A stretch of 34,277 nucleotides of DNA from an uncultured Clostridia bacterium (lineage in GTDB: Bacteria; Bacillota; Clostridia; TANB77; CAG-508): assembly GCA_944390405.1 (NCBI GenBank), contig CALXPS010000015.1, positions 1 through 34,277 of the forward strand. Reading direction: 5' to 3'. A program made the translations under genes and the position numbers. Positions 16,350-26,262 of the stretch are shown here, in pieces (position 1 is the first letter of the stretch; every line of letters begins with the position of its first letter). The notes under the pieces were generated by a model. The model was not told the origin of the DNA and searched no databases. It saw only the letters and a list, made by a program, of their open reading frames with translations.

Positions 16350-17916
16350 TTAACTCCTCCTCTTCTTTTTGCGTTTCTTTTTTCATTACATAATAGTCTT
16401 CTCCTAATATATAATTGTTATAGAATGATGATTTTTTTGCTAATTCGCTGTTTAAATAATCAAGTCCTAATTCTTCAGCAAGTGTAGGAGTTGTTGAGTA
16501 TAAATTTGTTCCTAATCCCAAACGATCTCCTTCTATTTCTACACCCATGCTTGCCAGTATTGTAGGATACCAATCCATTGTAGTAAATATTCTATTTTTG
16601 TTATTTTTTGCTTCTATTGCTGGATTTATTATAGTATTATATATTGTTCTTTCATAGTTTGCATCTGTTTTTGCTTCATAAAATTCAGTTTGCATTCCTA
16701 AATGGTCTCCAAGAATAACTATAGTTGTATCTTCGTAAAATTCTTGTTGTTTAGCCCATTCAATGAACTCATTTATTAGTTTTGATGAATATGCGTGTAC
16801 ATTTTCATATTGTAATTCAAATTTATTTTCTGCATTTGGGCTTAAATATCCGTCTACAAAGTGTGTATCTGCTGTAATCATTATAAAGTTAAAAGGTTCA
16901 TCTTTGGATGCTAATTCAGTTATTTCTTCTTTTGACCATTTGAATAATTTATCATCTTCAAAGCCCCACCATACTTTATCGCTAGACTTCATTTTACCTT
17001 GTTCTATAGCATAATTTACATCAAATATTTTGTATCCTCCATGTGTGTTAAAATATTGTGCTCTTCCTCCAAATGTCCCCTCAGAACCCATTATAACTTC
17101 TAGGTTATATCCTTCTTCTTTTAATATATCTCCTAATGAATATGCTCCTGATAAATATTGTCCATTTCCAGTATAATTATTTACATCTTTCAATACTTGT
17201 CCACTTGCTAATGGTATTCCAGAATTCATTGCAACAATTCCACCTGCAGAAAAGCTAGTACCACTTACTTGGTATGCTCCACCTAAACGTTCTACATGTG
17301 AAAAATTTGTATTTTTTAGTGCTAATTCTTCTAATTCTGGTACTATTGAATATTCCCAAGCTCCTCCATTAGCTTTGCTTAGTACTGTATTTTCTAAACT
17401 TTCTACTACTATTAATATCAAATTTCTTTTTTCTTCTGGAAATTTAATATTCACATTTCGTGCATCTACATAGTGTTCCTCATATATTTTTGTTTCTTGT
17501 ATTCTATTTTTTATATACTTATCTATTTTAAATCCAAATATAACAAATAATATTGCTATAATAAATACTATCATTACATAAATTGCTCTATGATTTGCTA
17601 TAAATTTTCTTGGATATATTCTTATTTTAAATTCCTTTTTTCTTATTTTAAACATTAAATATGTGATTTTTTTTGTGTTTTTTATTGTTAAAGCAAATAG
17701 AAAAAGTGTTAATAAGACTACTGGTATTACACAAGAAAGTATTACACTATTTACAACACTTGGTGCTGTAAATTCCACTCCATTAAGCACATAATATAAA
17801 ATTTGGTCAAATTCTTGAGTTGGATATTCTTTGGCATAATATATTGAACCTATTATCATTATTGATGCTAATAAAAGAGCCATAAATATTACAACATTTT
17901 TAATCTTTCTTTTCAT
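16315..17916 (-). CDS. LTA-synthase/MdoB-type sulfatase-fold phosphoglycerol transferase
   Basis: This is a 533-residue membrane-anchored enzyme of the alkaline phosphatase/sulfatase superfamily. Three hydrophobic segments lie in the first 135 residues. The extracellular domain has NLILIVVESLENTVL (first metal Glu), the nucleophile region YQVSGTSFSAGGIVAMNSGIP, ITADTHFVDGY, and the metal-binding ILGDHLGM. It would transfer glycerol phosphate (or a similar group) to a glycan on the outer face. It resembles OpgB/MdoB more than LtaS, because the nucleophile region has a GTSFS pattern. It overlaps both neighbours and is co-transcribed with tagA and mnaA. Confidence 0.85.
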   Translation of the reverse strand: MKRKIKNVVIFMALLLASIMIIGSIYYAKEYPTQEFDQILYYVLNGVEFTAPSVVNSVILSCVIPVVLLTLFLFALTIKNTKKITYLMFKIRKKEFKIRIYPRKFIANHRAIYVMIVFIIAILFVIFGFKIDKYIKNRIQETKIYEEHYVDARNVNIKFPEEKRNLILIVVESLENTVLSKANGGAWEYSIVPELEELALKNTNFSHVERLGGAYQVSGTSFSAGGIVAMNSGIPLASGQVLKDVNNYTGNGQYLSGAYSLGDILKEEGYNLEVIMGSEGTFGGRAQYFNTHGGYKIFDVNYAIEQGKMKSSDKVWWGFEDDKLFKWSKEEITELASKDEPFNFIMITADTHFVDGYLSPNAENKFELQYENVHAYSSKLINEFIEWAKQQEFYEDTTIVILGDHLGMQTEFYEAKTDANYERTIYNTIINPAIEAKNNKNRIFTTMDWYPTILASMGVEIEGDRLGLGTNLYSTTPTLAEELGLDYLNSELAKKSSFYNNYILGEDYYVMKKETQKEEEELNEEDNYNNTGI

Positions 17917-18217
17917 TTTTTTCCACCTTAATTCCTACCTTGATGTTATCTTTTAATATTTTTTCTACTAATGGAAATATTATTGCAATTGCTATTGATA
18001 ATATTACATATTTTGTTGTAAATTGATTTGTAAATATAAAGTTTGGTACTCTAAAAATGTATATTGTGATTATATATGATAATAAATTTACAAATAGAAC
18101 ACTTTTTAAGTACCTTTCTATTCTTGTTCTTATGCATTTCTCTTCGCCATATATTTTATCATAAATTCTTAAACTTACTATGCTTGGTAATAATAGTCCT
18201 ATCAATTGATTCATCAT
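17900..18217 (-). CDS. Small membrane protein of unknown function
   Basis: This is a 105-residue protein with about three hydrophobic stretches (QLIGLLLPSIVSLRIYDKI, VLFVNLLSYIITIYIF, KYVILSIAIAIIFPLVEKIL), a basic segment between the first two, and a charged C-terminus. I do not recognise the family. It overlaps the sulfatase start by 17 bases and follows mnaA by 35 bases, so it belongs to this operon; a helper for the sulfatase or for export is a guess from position. Confidence 0.7.
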   Translation of the reverse strand: MMNQLIGLLLPSIVSLRIYDKIYGEEKCIRTRIERYLKSVLFVNLLSYIITIYIFRVPNFIFTNQFTTKYVILSIAIAIIFPLVEKILKDNIKVGIKVEKNEKKD

Positions 18218-18252
18218 AATTTTATTTTCTCCTTTTATGTTGGTATATCCTT

Positions 18253-19359
18253 TTAGTTATATTTTTGTATTATTGCATCTACTATTCTTTTACTTGCTTT
18301 ACCATCTCCATAAGGATTAACAGCTTTGCTCATTTGTTCATATGTATTTTTATTACTCAATAAATCTTTTGTAAGTTCATATATTTTTTCTTCTTCTGTC
18401 CCTGCAAGCTTTAGTGTCCCTGCTTCTATACCTTCTGGTCTTTCTGTTGTATCTCTTAATACTAGAACTGGCTTGCCTAAACCTGGAGCTTCTTCTTGTA
18501 TTCCTCCGCTATCTGTTAGAATTATGTATGATCTATTAATGAAATTATGGAAATCTATTACTTCTAATGGTTCTATTAATCTTACTTTTGTGTCATTGCC
18601 TAAAATTTCATCTGCTATTTCTCTAACTTTTGGATTTAAATGTACTGGGTAGATTACTTTTACACCTTCAAACTCATTAACTATTCTTTTTATTGCTCTG
18701 AACATTTGGCGCATTGGTTCTCCTAAATTTTCTCTTCTATGTGCTGTGAGTAATATTAATTTATCATTTCCAAGCCATTCAAAAATTGGGTGATAATAGT
18801 CTTTTTTTATTGTTGTAGCTAAAGCATCTATTGCTGTATTTCCTGTTACATATATATTTTCTGTTTTTTTACCTTCTTGCAGTAAATTATGTCTACTATT
18901 TTTTGTGGGTGCGAAATGCATATCTGCCATAATTCCTACCATTTGTCTATTCATTTCTTCTGGATATGGTGAGTATTTATTCCATGTTCTTAAACCTGCT
19001 TCAACATGCCCTATGTCTACTTGATTATAATATGCTGCGAGTGCTCCTGCAAACGTAGTAGTTGTATCTCCATGCACTAATACTATATTGGGTTTAACAG
19101 TCTTAATTATTTCTTCTAATCCTTTTAATGCTTTACTTGTTATATCACTTAGCGTTTGTCCTTTACTCATAATATTTAGGTCATAATCTGGTTCTATATC
19201 AAATACTTCTAATACTTGGTCTAACATTTCTCTATGTTGTGCTGTAACACATACAATACATTCTATTTCTTCTCTTGATTTTAATTCTTTTACAAGTGGT
19301 GCCATTTTTATCGCTTCTGGTCTTGTACCAAATACAGTCATTACTCTAATTTTATTCAT
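18253..19359 (-). CDS. mnaA: UDP-GlcNAc 2-epimerase (non-hydrolysing)
   Basis: It interconverts UDP-GlcNAc and UDP-ManNAc and supplies the ManNAc donor used by TagA. Motifs are VFGTRPEAIKMAPL at the N-terminus, HGDTTTTFAGALAAYY, HVEAGLRTWNKYSPYPEE, LTAHRRENLG and the C-terminal TDSGGIQEEAPGLGKPVLV. I prefer the ATG at 19359 (MNKIRVMTVFGTRPEA), preceded by AAAGGAAAG; another ATG at 19380 would add seven basic residues. It overlaps the end of tagA by eight bases. A second, different epimerase gene lies at 27442-28551. Confidence 0.93.
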   Translation of the reverse strand: MNKIRVMTVFGTRPEAIKMAPLVKELKSREEIECIVCVTAQHREMLDQVLEVFDIEPDYDLNIMSKGQTLSDITSKALKGLEEIIKTVKPNIVLVHGDTTTTFAGALAAYYNQVDIGHVEAGLRTWNKYSPYPEEMNRQMVGIMADMHFAPTKNSRHNLLQEGKKTENIYVTGNTAIDALATTIKKDYYHPIFEWLGNDKLILLTAHRRENLGEPMRQMFRAIKRIVNEFEGVKVIYPVHLNPKVREIADEILGNDTKVRLIEPLEVIDFHNFINRSYIILTDSGGIQEEAPGLGKPVLVLRDTTERPEGIEAGTLKLAGTEEEKIYELTKDLLSNKNTYEQMSKAVNPYGDGKASKRIVDAIIQKYN

Positions 19360-20092
19360 TCTTTTTTTCTTTCCTTTCATCCTTTTTTATAATTATATAT
19401 ATTACATATCTTATTATTTTTGTTTGTCTTAAAGCTCTTCTTGGTTCTTTTGCTAGTCTATATAGCCATTCTAAATTATGCTGTATCATCCATTTAGGTG
19501 CTCTTTTTTTTGATTTGCTTATTACATCAAATGAACCACCTACTGGCATTAATATTCTAACTTTCTTTAACTTGTCCTTATATTTTATAATAAATTCTTC
19601 CTGTTTTGGTGAGCCTAATCCTACAAATAATATATCTGGTTCTGTTTTCATTATGTCATGAATAGCTTTGGTCTCATCACAGTATCCATCACATGTGCCT
19701 ACAATGTTTATTTTTGGATAAGCTTTTTCTAATTCTTCTTTCGTCTTTTCTGCGATTTTATCTTTTCCACCGTACAGATATATTTTACTAGAATATTTTT
19801 GAGTTTCTTCGCAAATTTTTAGCATTAAATCTATACCAGTAATTCTTTTTTTTATGTTTCCTTTCCTTCGTTTTGATGCCCATACTATTCCGCTTCCATC
19901 CGGTATTTGATATTTTTGTTCATTTAATATTTCCTTAAATTCTTCATTTTTGTAGTTGTTTATTGCTATCTCTGGATTTACATTTACAATAAATATTTGG
20001 TTATTTTGTTTATAGTCTTTAAATATATTGTCTAATAACTTTTCCTCATTATATGTGATTATATTAAATCCTAAAATTTTTTCTTTATCCAT
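19352..20092 (-). CDS. tagA: WecG/TagA/CpsF-family N-acetylmannosaminyltransferase
   Basis: It adds ManNAc to undecaprenyl-PP-GlcNAc, the second step of the wall-teichoic-acid linkage unit. Motifs are IFIVNVNPEIAINNY, IPDGSGIVWASKR (conserved DG-GIVWA), KIYLYGGKDKIAEK, LFVGLGSPKQEEFI and MPVGGSFDVISKSKKRAPKWM, then the C-terminal NLEWLYRLAKEPRR tail that docks at the membrane. I chose the ATG at 20092 (MDKEKILGF): it has GAGGGA upstream and gives the family length (246 residues). Longer starts up to 20200 overlap the promoter -10 box at 20135-20140. It is the first gene of the second operon. Confidence 0.92.
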   Translation of the reverse strand: MDKEKILGFNIITYNEEKLLDNIFKDYKQNNQIFIVNVNPEIAINNYKNEEFKEILNEQKYQIPDGSGIVWASKRRKGNIKKRITGIDLMLKICEETQKYSSKIYLYGGKDKIAEKTKEELEKAYPKINIVGTCDGYCDETKAIHDIMKTEPDILFVGLGSPKQEEFIIKYKDKLKKVRILMPVGGSFDVISKSKKRAPKWMIQHNLEWLYRLAKEPRRALRQTKIIRYVIYIIIKKDERKEKKNE

Positions 20093-20134
20093 TTTCCCTC
20101 TACAATAAATATCATTTATATTCAAACTATCCAT

Positions 20135-20163
20135 ATTATATTTGATTTTCCTTAAAAAGTCAA
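20135..20163 (-). promoter_or_regulatory. Promoter of the tagA-mnaA operon
   Basis: Minus-strand TTGACT (20163-20158) and TATAAT (20140-20135) with a 17-base spacer. It lies 30 bases from MITE copy C and rules out the upstream candidate starts of tagA. Confidence 0.8.
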
Positions 20164-20192
20164 TATAATATGGATATGTTACCAGAGAAGTC

Positions 20193-20386
20193 GTTACCAT
20201 TCAGAATTAAAGATATATAATCCGCCAAAAGCAGTAATTATATGTTTTTTCTCAAGAAAAAATCAAAAGGTCTATGCGGGTCACGAGTTGAGCAGCAGGC
20301 TGTTTGATTATTTTCTTTCGAAAAGAACATATAATTACTGCTTTTGGCTAGAAAGTGCTATTAATTAATTTAGTCTGAACAGTAAC
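20193..20386 (-). mobile_element. MITE-like palindromic element, copy C, with 8-bp target duplication
   Basis: This is 194 bases in the opposite orientation to copies A and B. The ends gttaccattcaga and the complement of tctgaacagtaac match at 11 of 13 bases. The direct repeat gagaagtc stands on both sides (20185-20192 and 20387-20394), which is good evidence for transposition with an 8-base duplication. The internal stem uses aaaagcagtaattatatgtt. No reading frame. It separates tagA from the gene at 20431. Confidence 0.9.
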
Positions 20387-20430
20387 GAGAAGTCTTGCCT
20401 ATTGAATTTGTAGATTATTAATAGTATGCT

Positions 20431-21720
20431 TTAGAATTGTTCTGATTGTTTTAATAAATTACATATGCTTTTTGCTTTACTATCCCAGGTATTTTCTAAT
20501 GCTTCTTTTTTTAGTATCTCATAATACTCTTCATTTTCTTCTCTATTTAGCTTAAGTGCTTTATCTATTAGTTCTATAAATTCTTCTTTATTATTTGCAA
20601 TAAATATTGATTTATATTTTTTACATTCATCCATAGCAGTTGTTACTATTGGTTTTTCTAGCGCCATGTATTCAAAGATTTTTAATGGTGATGTAGCTTT
20701 AGTGATGTCATTTATAAGAAATGGCACTGTACATATATTGAATTTACTTGCGTAATTTTTTAGTATTTTATAGTCTTTTGTTCCTAAAAAATATACATTT
20801 TCTAGTTTTTCAATATTTGATTTTTCTAGCGAATCGTCATATTTACTTCCTATTAGCACTATATTATATTCTGGCCTTTGTTTTGCCAAATTACTTACCA
20901 TATCATAATCAAACCAACTGGCAAATGCACCATAATATCCTATAATTGGTTTGTCCTGTTTTAGTATCTGTTCAAAAGTTTCATCGAACTTAAATGCATT
21001 ATCTATGTTTTGATAATGCTCATAATCTACACCATTGCATGCAAATACTAGTTTTTCTGTTCCTCTTTTTTTCTCTATATCTTCTTTTAACTTGTCTGCT
21101 GTGACTACAACAAATATATTTTCTTTGTCTGATAACATATATTCATATTTTTCTTTTATATTTATTGGAATATCTTTTGTTCCTGAAAGTATAGGATTTA
21201 TCTCATCGATATATTCATATATTATTTTATATCCATTTTTTATATATTCCTTTAGTTCTTCTAGTTTCATATTCCAATCGGTTGAATATATTTGAATATA
21301 TTTAGGTTTGTTTATATTTTTTAGTTTAGAAAATAGTATTTTTTGTATACTTTTATTTTCTAAATTTATTAATATAAGATTGTTATTTATTTCTTCTAAA
21401 TCTTTTATTTTATCTGTAAAATGTGTTACTTCGTAAAATACTAAACACTTTTGTTTAGATAACCCAAGTGATATATGTTGTGGACGTTGAAATAAAGGTA
21501 CATTCCACCCAAAATTGCTACGCCAAATAATAATTCTTTCATAAGAATTTTTGCTAAGTATTTCGTCTAATCTTTCTGATACTTTGTTATTTTTTATGAA
21601 ATTCATACTATTAAATATGTTAGTTATTTTTGATAGAATGTAACTTACAACTTTTTTTATAGTTTTTATAAAACCGTATTTTTTTATTAGGGATTTAAAT
21701 TTACTTAGTTTATCTTTCAT
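20431..21720 (-). CDS. Glycosyltransferase, GT4-like (TuaH-type)
   Basis: This is a 429-residue protein. After a basic helical N-terminus (LIKKYGFIKTIKKVVSYIL) comes RSNFGWNVPLFQRPQHIS, the 'PLFQRPQH' motif of TuaH-type and related glycosyltransferases. The C-terminal GT-B half has IIGYYGAFASWFDYD, VYFLGTKDYKIL, and LKIFEYMALEKPIVTT (EX7E-like nucleotide-sugar site). It is likely a cytosolic, membrane-bound enzyme that adds a sugar to the growing repeat unit. The donor cannot be told. Starts 3 bases after the stop of the gene at 21723. Confidence 0.82.
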   Translation of the reverse strand: MKDKLSKFKSLIKKYGFIKTIKKVVSYILSKITNIFNSMNFIKNNKVSERLDEILSKNSYERIIIWRSNFGWNVPLFQRPQHISLGLSKQKCLVFYEVTHFTDKIKDLEEINNNLILINLENKSIQKILFSKLKNINKPKYIQIYSTDWNMKLEELKEYIKNGYKIIYEYIDEINPILSGTKDIPINIKEKYEYMLSDKENIFVVVTADKLKEDIEKKRGTEKLVFACNGVDYEHYQNIDNAFKFDETFEQILKQDKPIIGYYGAFASWFDYDMVSNLAKQRPEYNIVLIGSKYDDSLEKSNIEKLENVYFLGTKDYKILKNYASKFNICTVPFLINDITKATSPLKIFEYMALEKPIVTTAMDECKKYKSIFIANNKEEFIELIDKALKLNREENEEYYEILKKEALENTWDSKAKSICNLLKQSEQF

Positions 21721-21722
21721 AC

Positions 21723-23318
21723 TTAATCCTTTTTCTTAAATATTTGATTAAACTTATATTGTATACTATTTTTTAATCTTGACCTATCTTTAATTAGTAA
21801 AGCCATTGCATTTTTAACTTGTATAAATATGTTGTTTGTCTTTTTATGTGCTATAACATCATATAATTTGTTATTGTATTCGTTTATGATGTTTTGTACG
21901 TTCCAGTCTGAATAATTTATTTGTCCTTCTATACTATCTATATTTTCATATACTAGCATATTATATTCTTTACTATTTTTTTTAAAATTTGTTATTGTAA
22001 ATTTGTTTAATTGATTTTTGATTTTTATGCTCTCACTAGTATTATATTCTGGTTCACTCAATTCTAATGTCTCTTGTTCCAGCCTTTTTACTTTATTAAT
22101 GTCTTTGTACAGATTAATTAATCTTATATTATATTTTTCTATACTATAATGTTCTTCACATAATTTTCTGCCTAACTTTCCCCTTTTTTCTCGTTCTTCT
22201 TCATTTGTTATTAGTCGTTCTATAGCTTCCATTAGTTTGTCTGAATTTTTGTTTTCTACTAACACTCCACATTCTGGAGCAAATGTTACATCTGGAAGTG
22301 CTGTGTTGTTAAATATAATTACTGGTTTTTCGCATGCCATTGCTTCAATTGCCATCATTCCAAATGTTTCACCTATTGATGGCATTAGAAATATGTCACA
22401 TGCATTGTATGCATATAATAATTCTTGATCATTCATGTTTCCTATATCTATAATATTGTATCTGTTCTTTACTTCGTCAAATCGATTTTTTTCATCGCAA
22501 GTAAGAATTGTAATTTTTTTATTACTTTGCAGTTTTTTTAAAGCTTCTACAACATATCCTGTTCCTTTCAAGGCATTTTGTGCTCTTAAAAATAACACAA
22601 TATCTGTTTCTGAAATATTGAATTTCTTTCTTGCCTCTTGTTTTTTTATTTTATCGTTAAAGAAATTTAAATCTATCCCTAGTGGTATAATATGCACATT
22701 TGTAAAGTGTTTTGTTAATGGGCTTTGTTTTACTAAATTATACATGTATTTGCTAGAAACTACAATATCTGGATTGATTTTTTCATAAATCATTTTTTTC
22801 AATTTCCACATTATATTACAGTTATCTTTACTAAATTCAAATAATGTATTTAAGTTTTCGCAATTTTTACACCCTGTCTGCCATTTTGTACATTCTCCAA
22901 AATGCACACATCTTCCTGTTATAGACCATGGATCATGAAATGACATTACTACTTTTTTTTCGTTGCATATTTGTAATAAAGATATAAGTGAAAGTTTTGT
23001 ATTATGAAACATATGAAAATGTACAATATCTGCATCTTTGTATTCTTGACTTCGTATTAATGCTGGAGATGTAATTGATAAGTTTGAATGAACGGATAAT
23101 TCGTGATTTTCAAACTCTTCTAGTTTTTCTAACATCTGCATTTGCTCATAATTTAATAATAATTGTTTTACTTTATCATTTTTCGATTGCTTATATATTA
23201 CTTTTTGTTTTATATCTATGTTATCCTCTTTTACACTATTCATTAAATCATAACCATTAAATCTTCTGCCTGGTAAATCAACATTATTAACTTCTAATAT
23301 GCTTATCTTTTCTTCCAT
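21723..23318 (-). CDS. Glycosyltransferase family 4
   Basis: This is a 531-residue GT-B enzyme. The N-terminal half has IVHFHMFHN and the conserved MSFHDPWSITGRCVHFGEC with a cysteine cluster (C-x-HFGEC-x-x-WQTGCKNC), as in many WcaC-like clostridial enzymes. The C-terminal half has IIPLGIDLNFF, DIVLFLRAQNALKGTGYV, CDIFLMPSIGETFGMMAIEAMACEKPVI and a final helical tail of about 110 residues without clear homology. Probably retaining; donor unknown. Overlaps the upstream gene by 16 bases. Confidence 0.85.
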   Translation of the reverse strand: MEEKISILEVNNVDLPGRRFNGYDLMNSVKEDNIDIKQKVIYKQSKNDKVKQLLLNYEQMQMLEKLEEFENHELSVHSNLSITSPALIRSQEYKDADIVHFHMFHNTKLSLISLLQICNEKKVVMSFHDPWSITGRCVHFGECTKWQTGCKNCENLNTLFEFSKDNCNIMWKLKKMIYEKINPDIVVSSKYMYNLVKQSPLTKHFTNVHIIPLGIDLNFFNDKIKKQEARKKFNISETDIVLFLRAQNALKGTGYVVEALKKLQSNKKITILTCDEKNRFDEVKNRYNIIDIGNMNDQELLYAYNACDIFLMPSIGETFGMMAIEAMACEKPVIIFNNTALPDVTFAPECGVLVENKNSDKLMEAIERLITNEEEREKRGKLGRKLCEEHYSIEKYNIRLINLYKDINKVKRLEQETLELSEPEYNTSESIKIKNQLNKFTITNFKKNSKEYNMLVYENIDSIEGQINYSDWNVQNIINEYNNKLYDVIAHKKTNNIFIQVKNAMALLIKDRSRLKNSIQYKFNQIFKKKD

Positions 23319-25231
23319 AATTTATCCTTTATTTTTTTTAATATTGTTTTTACTGTTTTCTTAAATCCATATTTTTTGTAGTAGTTTTTAATTTTTCTTA
23401 TCGCTCTTTTTATAGTAGATATTCGTGTATTTTCTGTGTGAATTCCTGTGTCCATTATTGTTTGGTTGTTTTTTATTATAGCATATCTTTCTAGGATTTC
23501 TGGAATTGAGTATATAACTACATTGTAATCTTCCTCACTCCAATTAAAGTACTCTTTAAATTGTTTGGCTATCTTTGTTAAAAATCTATTAACAACCTTT
23601 ATATCTTCCACTATAACTTGTGCGTGTTTGTCTTGAAAGCACGTTAAATTCTCATAATATGCTGGTATTTCTGTGTCTGTTATTTTCTTTAAATAATTTT
23701 TACTAATTTCTATTGAATTATTAAAGGTTTCTTTTAGATTACTATTAAATAGGCTATTAGTTGTATGTCTATATAGATATAATGCTTCTGGAAGCATATA
23801 TACCTTGTTTTTTACTATTATATGTGACAAGAATTCATAATCTTCTGCTGTTTTTAGATTGCTAAACAATATATTGTTATCTTTTATTATATTTGTTCTA
23901 TACATACATGGAGCATTTGGTATTGGATTTGTCCATAAGAAAGTCCATTCATGAGGAATTTTTGAATCTGGATAAACATTTTCATTATATATATTCCCTA
24001 ATTCATCAATCATGGAAATATTCACAGAACAAACTCCATATTTTTTGTTACTTTCTAAAAAATTAACTTGATTTTCTATTCTTGTTAAAGCACTTATATC
24101 ATCACTATCCATGCGAGTAAAGTATTGTCCGGTAGAGTGCTTTATCGCAGTGTTCATAGCACCTGATACACCTTTTTCGAATTCATTCGATAATACTTTT
24201 ATTCTAAAATCTTTTTCTGCATATTGTTTTATTTGCTCCATTGTATTATCTGTTGACTTATCATCTACTATTATTAATTCAAAATTACAATATGTTTGCT
24301 CAAGTATACTTTCTATTGCCTTGCCTAGGTATTTCGATGAATTATAGCATGGCATTGCTATACTTACCTTAGGAATTATTTTCTCATATATCGATTTAGC
24401 TTTTTCATAAGCTAATTTTGCAGCTTCATTAAATTTGCTGTTTTTCATTTGTATATATAAAGTCATATATACATTAAATATATCAAATCCCCAATTTTTT
24501 ACTGTATTTTCTGATAATGAATTAATTATATTTTTCCATAATTCATTACATTCTGATATATATACTGGGTTTTTATTTGTATCTTGGTTTGGATGTATTC
24601 TATATTTTATTATTGCATCTTCAATAAAATATGATGGATATTTACTAAAAAGTCTTATCCACATTTCATAATCATTAGTTGTTTTTAGTTCTTCTTTAAA
24701 ATATCCTGCATCTTCAAAGCATATTTTTGGAATAAGTATTGAACAACCATTTACTGCACCTTTTAATACTGGATATATTCCTTGGCAAAATTTTTCTTTT
24801 CTTATATTTTTAGTAAAATTTGTTGTTGAAAATGTTATACCATTTTCATCTATTAACTCAAAATTTGAGAATATAATTGTGTTTTTATCTTCTAATTTTT
24901 CTAATGCTTTAATTTCTTTTTCTATTTTATTTGGTAAATATATGTCATCATGGCTAAGCCATGCAATATATTCCCCTGTTGCTTCTTTTATTCCTAAATT
25001 TAGTGCAGAAGCAACTCCTCCATTTTCTTTTTTAATATACTTAACTTTATCTCCAAATTCTTTTATAACCTTTTCAGTTTTTCCATTATCGGTAGAGCCA
25101 TCATTTATTACTAAAATTTCAATATTTTTATATGTTTGATTTATAGCACTTTGTATTGCTTGTTTTATAAAGTTTGAACCATTATATACTGGTATTAAAA
25201 TTGTAACTTTGGGGTTGTTTTGCAAATTCAT
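23303..25231 (-). CDS. Tandem GT2 glycosyltransferase (two catalytic domains)
   Basis: This 642-residue protein carries two GT-A domains. The first has VTILIPVYNGSNFI, LVINDGSTDNG and WLSHDDIYLP. The second, from about residue 290, has VSIAMPCYNSSKYLG, IIVDDKSTDNTM and RMDSDDISAL. Each has its own nucleotide-sugar and metal motif, so the protein could add two sugars in turn. The C-terminus is a basic amphipathic helix (KIKNYYKKYGFKKTVKTIL) like the N-terminus of the proteins at 20431 and 30432. The start overlaps the end of the next gene by four bases. Confidence 0.87.
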   Translation of the reverse strand: MNLQNNPKVTILIPVYNGSNFIKQAIQSAINQTYKNIEILVINDGSTDNGKTEKVIKEFGDKVKYIKKENGGVASALNLGIKEATGEYIAWLSHDDIYLPNKIEKEIKALEKLEDKNTIIFSNFELIDENGITFSTTNFTKNIRKEKFCQGIYPVLKGAVNGCSILIPKICFEDAGYFKEELKTTNDYEMWIRLFSKYPSYFIEDAIIKYRIHPNQDTNKNPVYISECNELWKNIINSLSENTVKNWGFDIFNVYMTLYIQMKNSKFNEAAKLAYEKAKSIYEKIIPKVSIAMPCYNSSKYLGKAIESILEQTYCNFELIIVDDKSTDNTMEQIKQYAEKDFRIKVLSNEFEKGVSGAMNTAIKHSTGQYFTRMDSDDISALTRIENQVNFLESNKKYGVCSVNISMIDELGNIYNENVYPDSKIPHEWTFLWTNPIPNAPCMYRTNIIKDNNILFSNLKTAEDYEFLSHIIVKNKVYMLPEALYLYRHTTNSLFNSNLKETFNNSIEISKNYLKKITDTEIPAYYENLTCFQDKHAQVIVEDIKVVNRFLTKIAKQFKEYFNWSEEDYNVVIYSIPEILERYAIIKNNQTIMDTGIHTENTRISTIKRAIRKIKNYYKKYGFKKTVKTILKKIKDKLWKKR

Positions 25232-26262
25232 TTTTCTCCCTCTTTATTTGATATTTTTCCAGCTATCCATCTTAATGGTGCTGTTATTTTCCAACTTTTT
25301 GAATTTATCATATTTTGTAATTGTTCTTTTAATTCTGAATTTTCTCTTTCTAGCTTTTTTTGATTTGGTAACTTTAGGAAATCATCTATCATATTTTCTT
25401 TTTCTAGTTCTTGTTTTAATGTATCAATAAACTTTTGTCTTAAATATTCCACACATCCTTTATATGGAGTATTTGCATGTAAAAAGTCATATACTTCTTT
25501 ATAGAATCCATAAACCGTTCCAGATACTTCTATTTTTTCTTCATCTGTAAGCTCTTCGGCCATATTAATCCATAAATCATCACATTCTTTTAAATGATAA
25601 TCATATAGTTTTTTTGAGTCTTGTTCGTCATGAGATCTAGAAATTACTCCTATGTCATTATTGAAATAAATTGATTTTCCCCTTAACATCCTAAACCATA
25701 AATCAAAATCTTGTGTTGTTTTTAGTGACTCATTAAAATTTCCTACTCTTTCAAAATTCTCTTTATGTATTAATAAGCAACATCCATGTACATATCCTTT
25801 TAAAAGATATTTCACTGCTGGCTCAATTAGTTTGTCTTTTTCTTTGCCAAAACTGTTTTCTTGTATATATTTTAAGTTTTTATCTACTACTTTATACCTG
25901 CAACAAATAACAGTTTTGGGGTCTTTTAATGTAGATAATATATTAATTTGTTTCTCTACTTTTGTTGTTTCATATAAGTCATCATGACTAAGCCATGAGA
26001 AGTATTCTCCTTCCATATTTTCTATACCTAAATTTAATGCAGATGCTACTCCACCGTTTTTCTTTTTTAAATATTTAATTTTATTCCCATAAGATAATGC
26101 TATTTTTTCTGTTGCATCATTGTCATTTGAGCCATCATTAACCACGATAATTTCAATATTTTTATAGGTCTGATTAATAGCACTATCTATTGCTTCGCTT
26201 AAATAATTTGACCCATTAAAAACTGGTATTATTATAGAAATCTTAGGGTTAAATTCTTCCAT
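25228..26262 (-). CDS. GT2 glycosyltransferase
   Basis: This is a 344-residue protein with an N-terminal GT-A domain: ISIIIPVFNGSNYLSEAI, IVVNDGSNDND and SWLSHDDLYE, then KTTQDFDLWFRM. The first domain is close to the first domain of the protein at 23303, which suggests duplication. After about residue 270 comes a coiled-coil-like stretch (LKEQLQNMINSKSWKI) with the SWKITAPLRWIAGKI tail, a motif common in polysaccharide GT2 enzymes and thought to hold them near the membrane or partners. It shares one base with the next gene (TAATG). Confidence 0.87.
   Translation of the reverse strand: MEEFNPKISIIIPVFNGSNYLSEAIDSAINQTYKNIEIIVVNDGSNDNDATEKIALSYGNKIKYLKKKNGGVASALNLGIENMEGEYFSWLSHDDLYETTKVEKQINILSTLKDPKTVICCRYKVVDKNLKYIQENSFGKEKDKLIEPAVKYLLKGYVHGCCLLIHKENFERVGNFNESLKTTQDFDLWFRMLRGKSIYFNNDIGVISRSHDEQDSKKLYDYHLKECDDLWINMAEELTDEEKIEVSGTVYGFYKEVYDFLHANTPYKGCVEYLRQKFIDTLKQELEKENMIDDFLKLPNQKKLERENSELKEQLQNMINSKSWKITAPLRWIAGKISNKEGEK

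Noticed and set aside
20093-20200. Longer N-terminus for tagA
   Set aside because: It runs through a strong promoter and into the MITE end; the family length and the ribosome site support the ATG at 20092.
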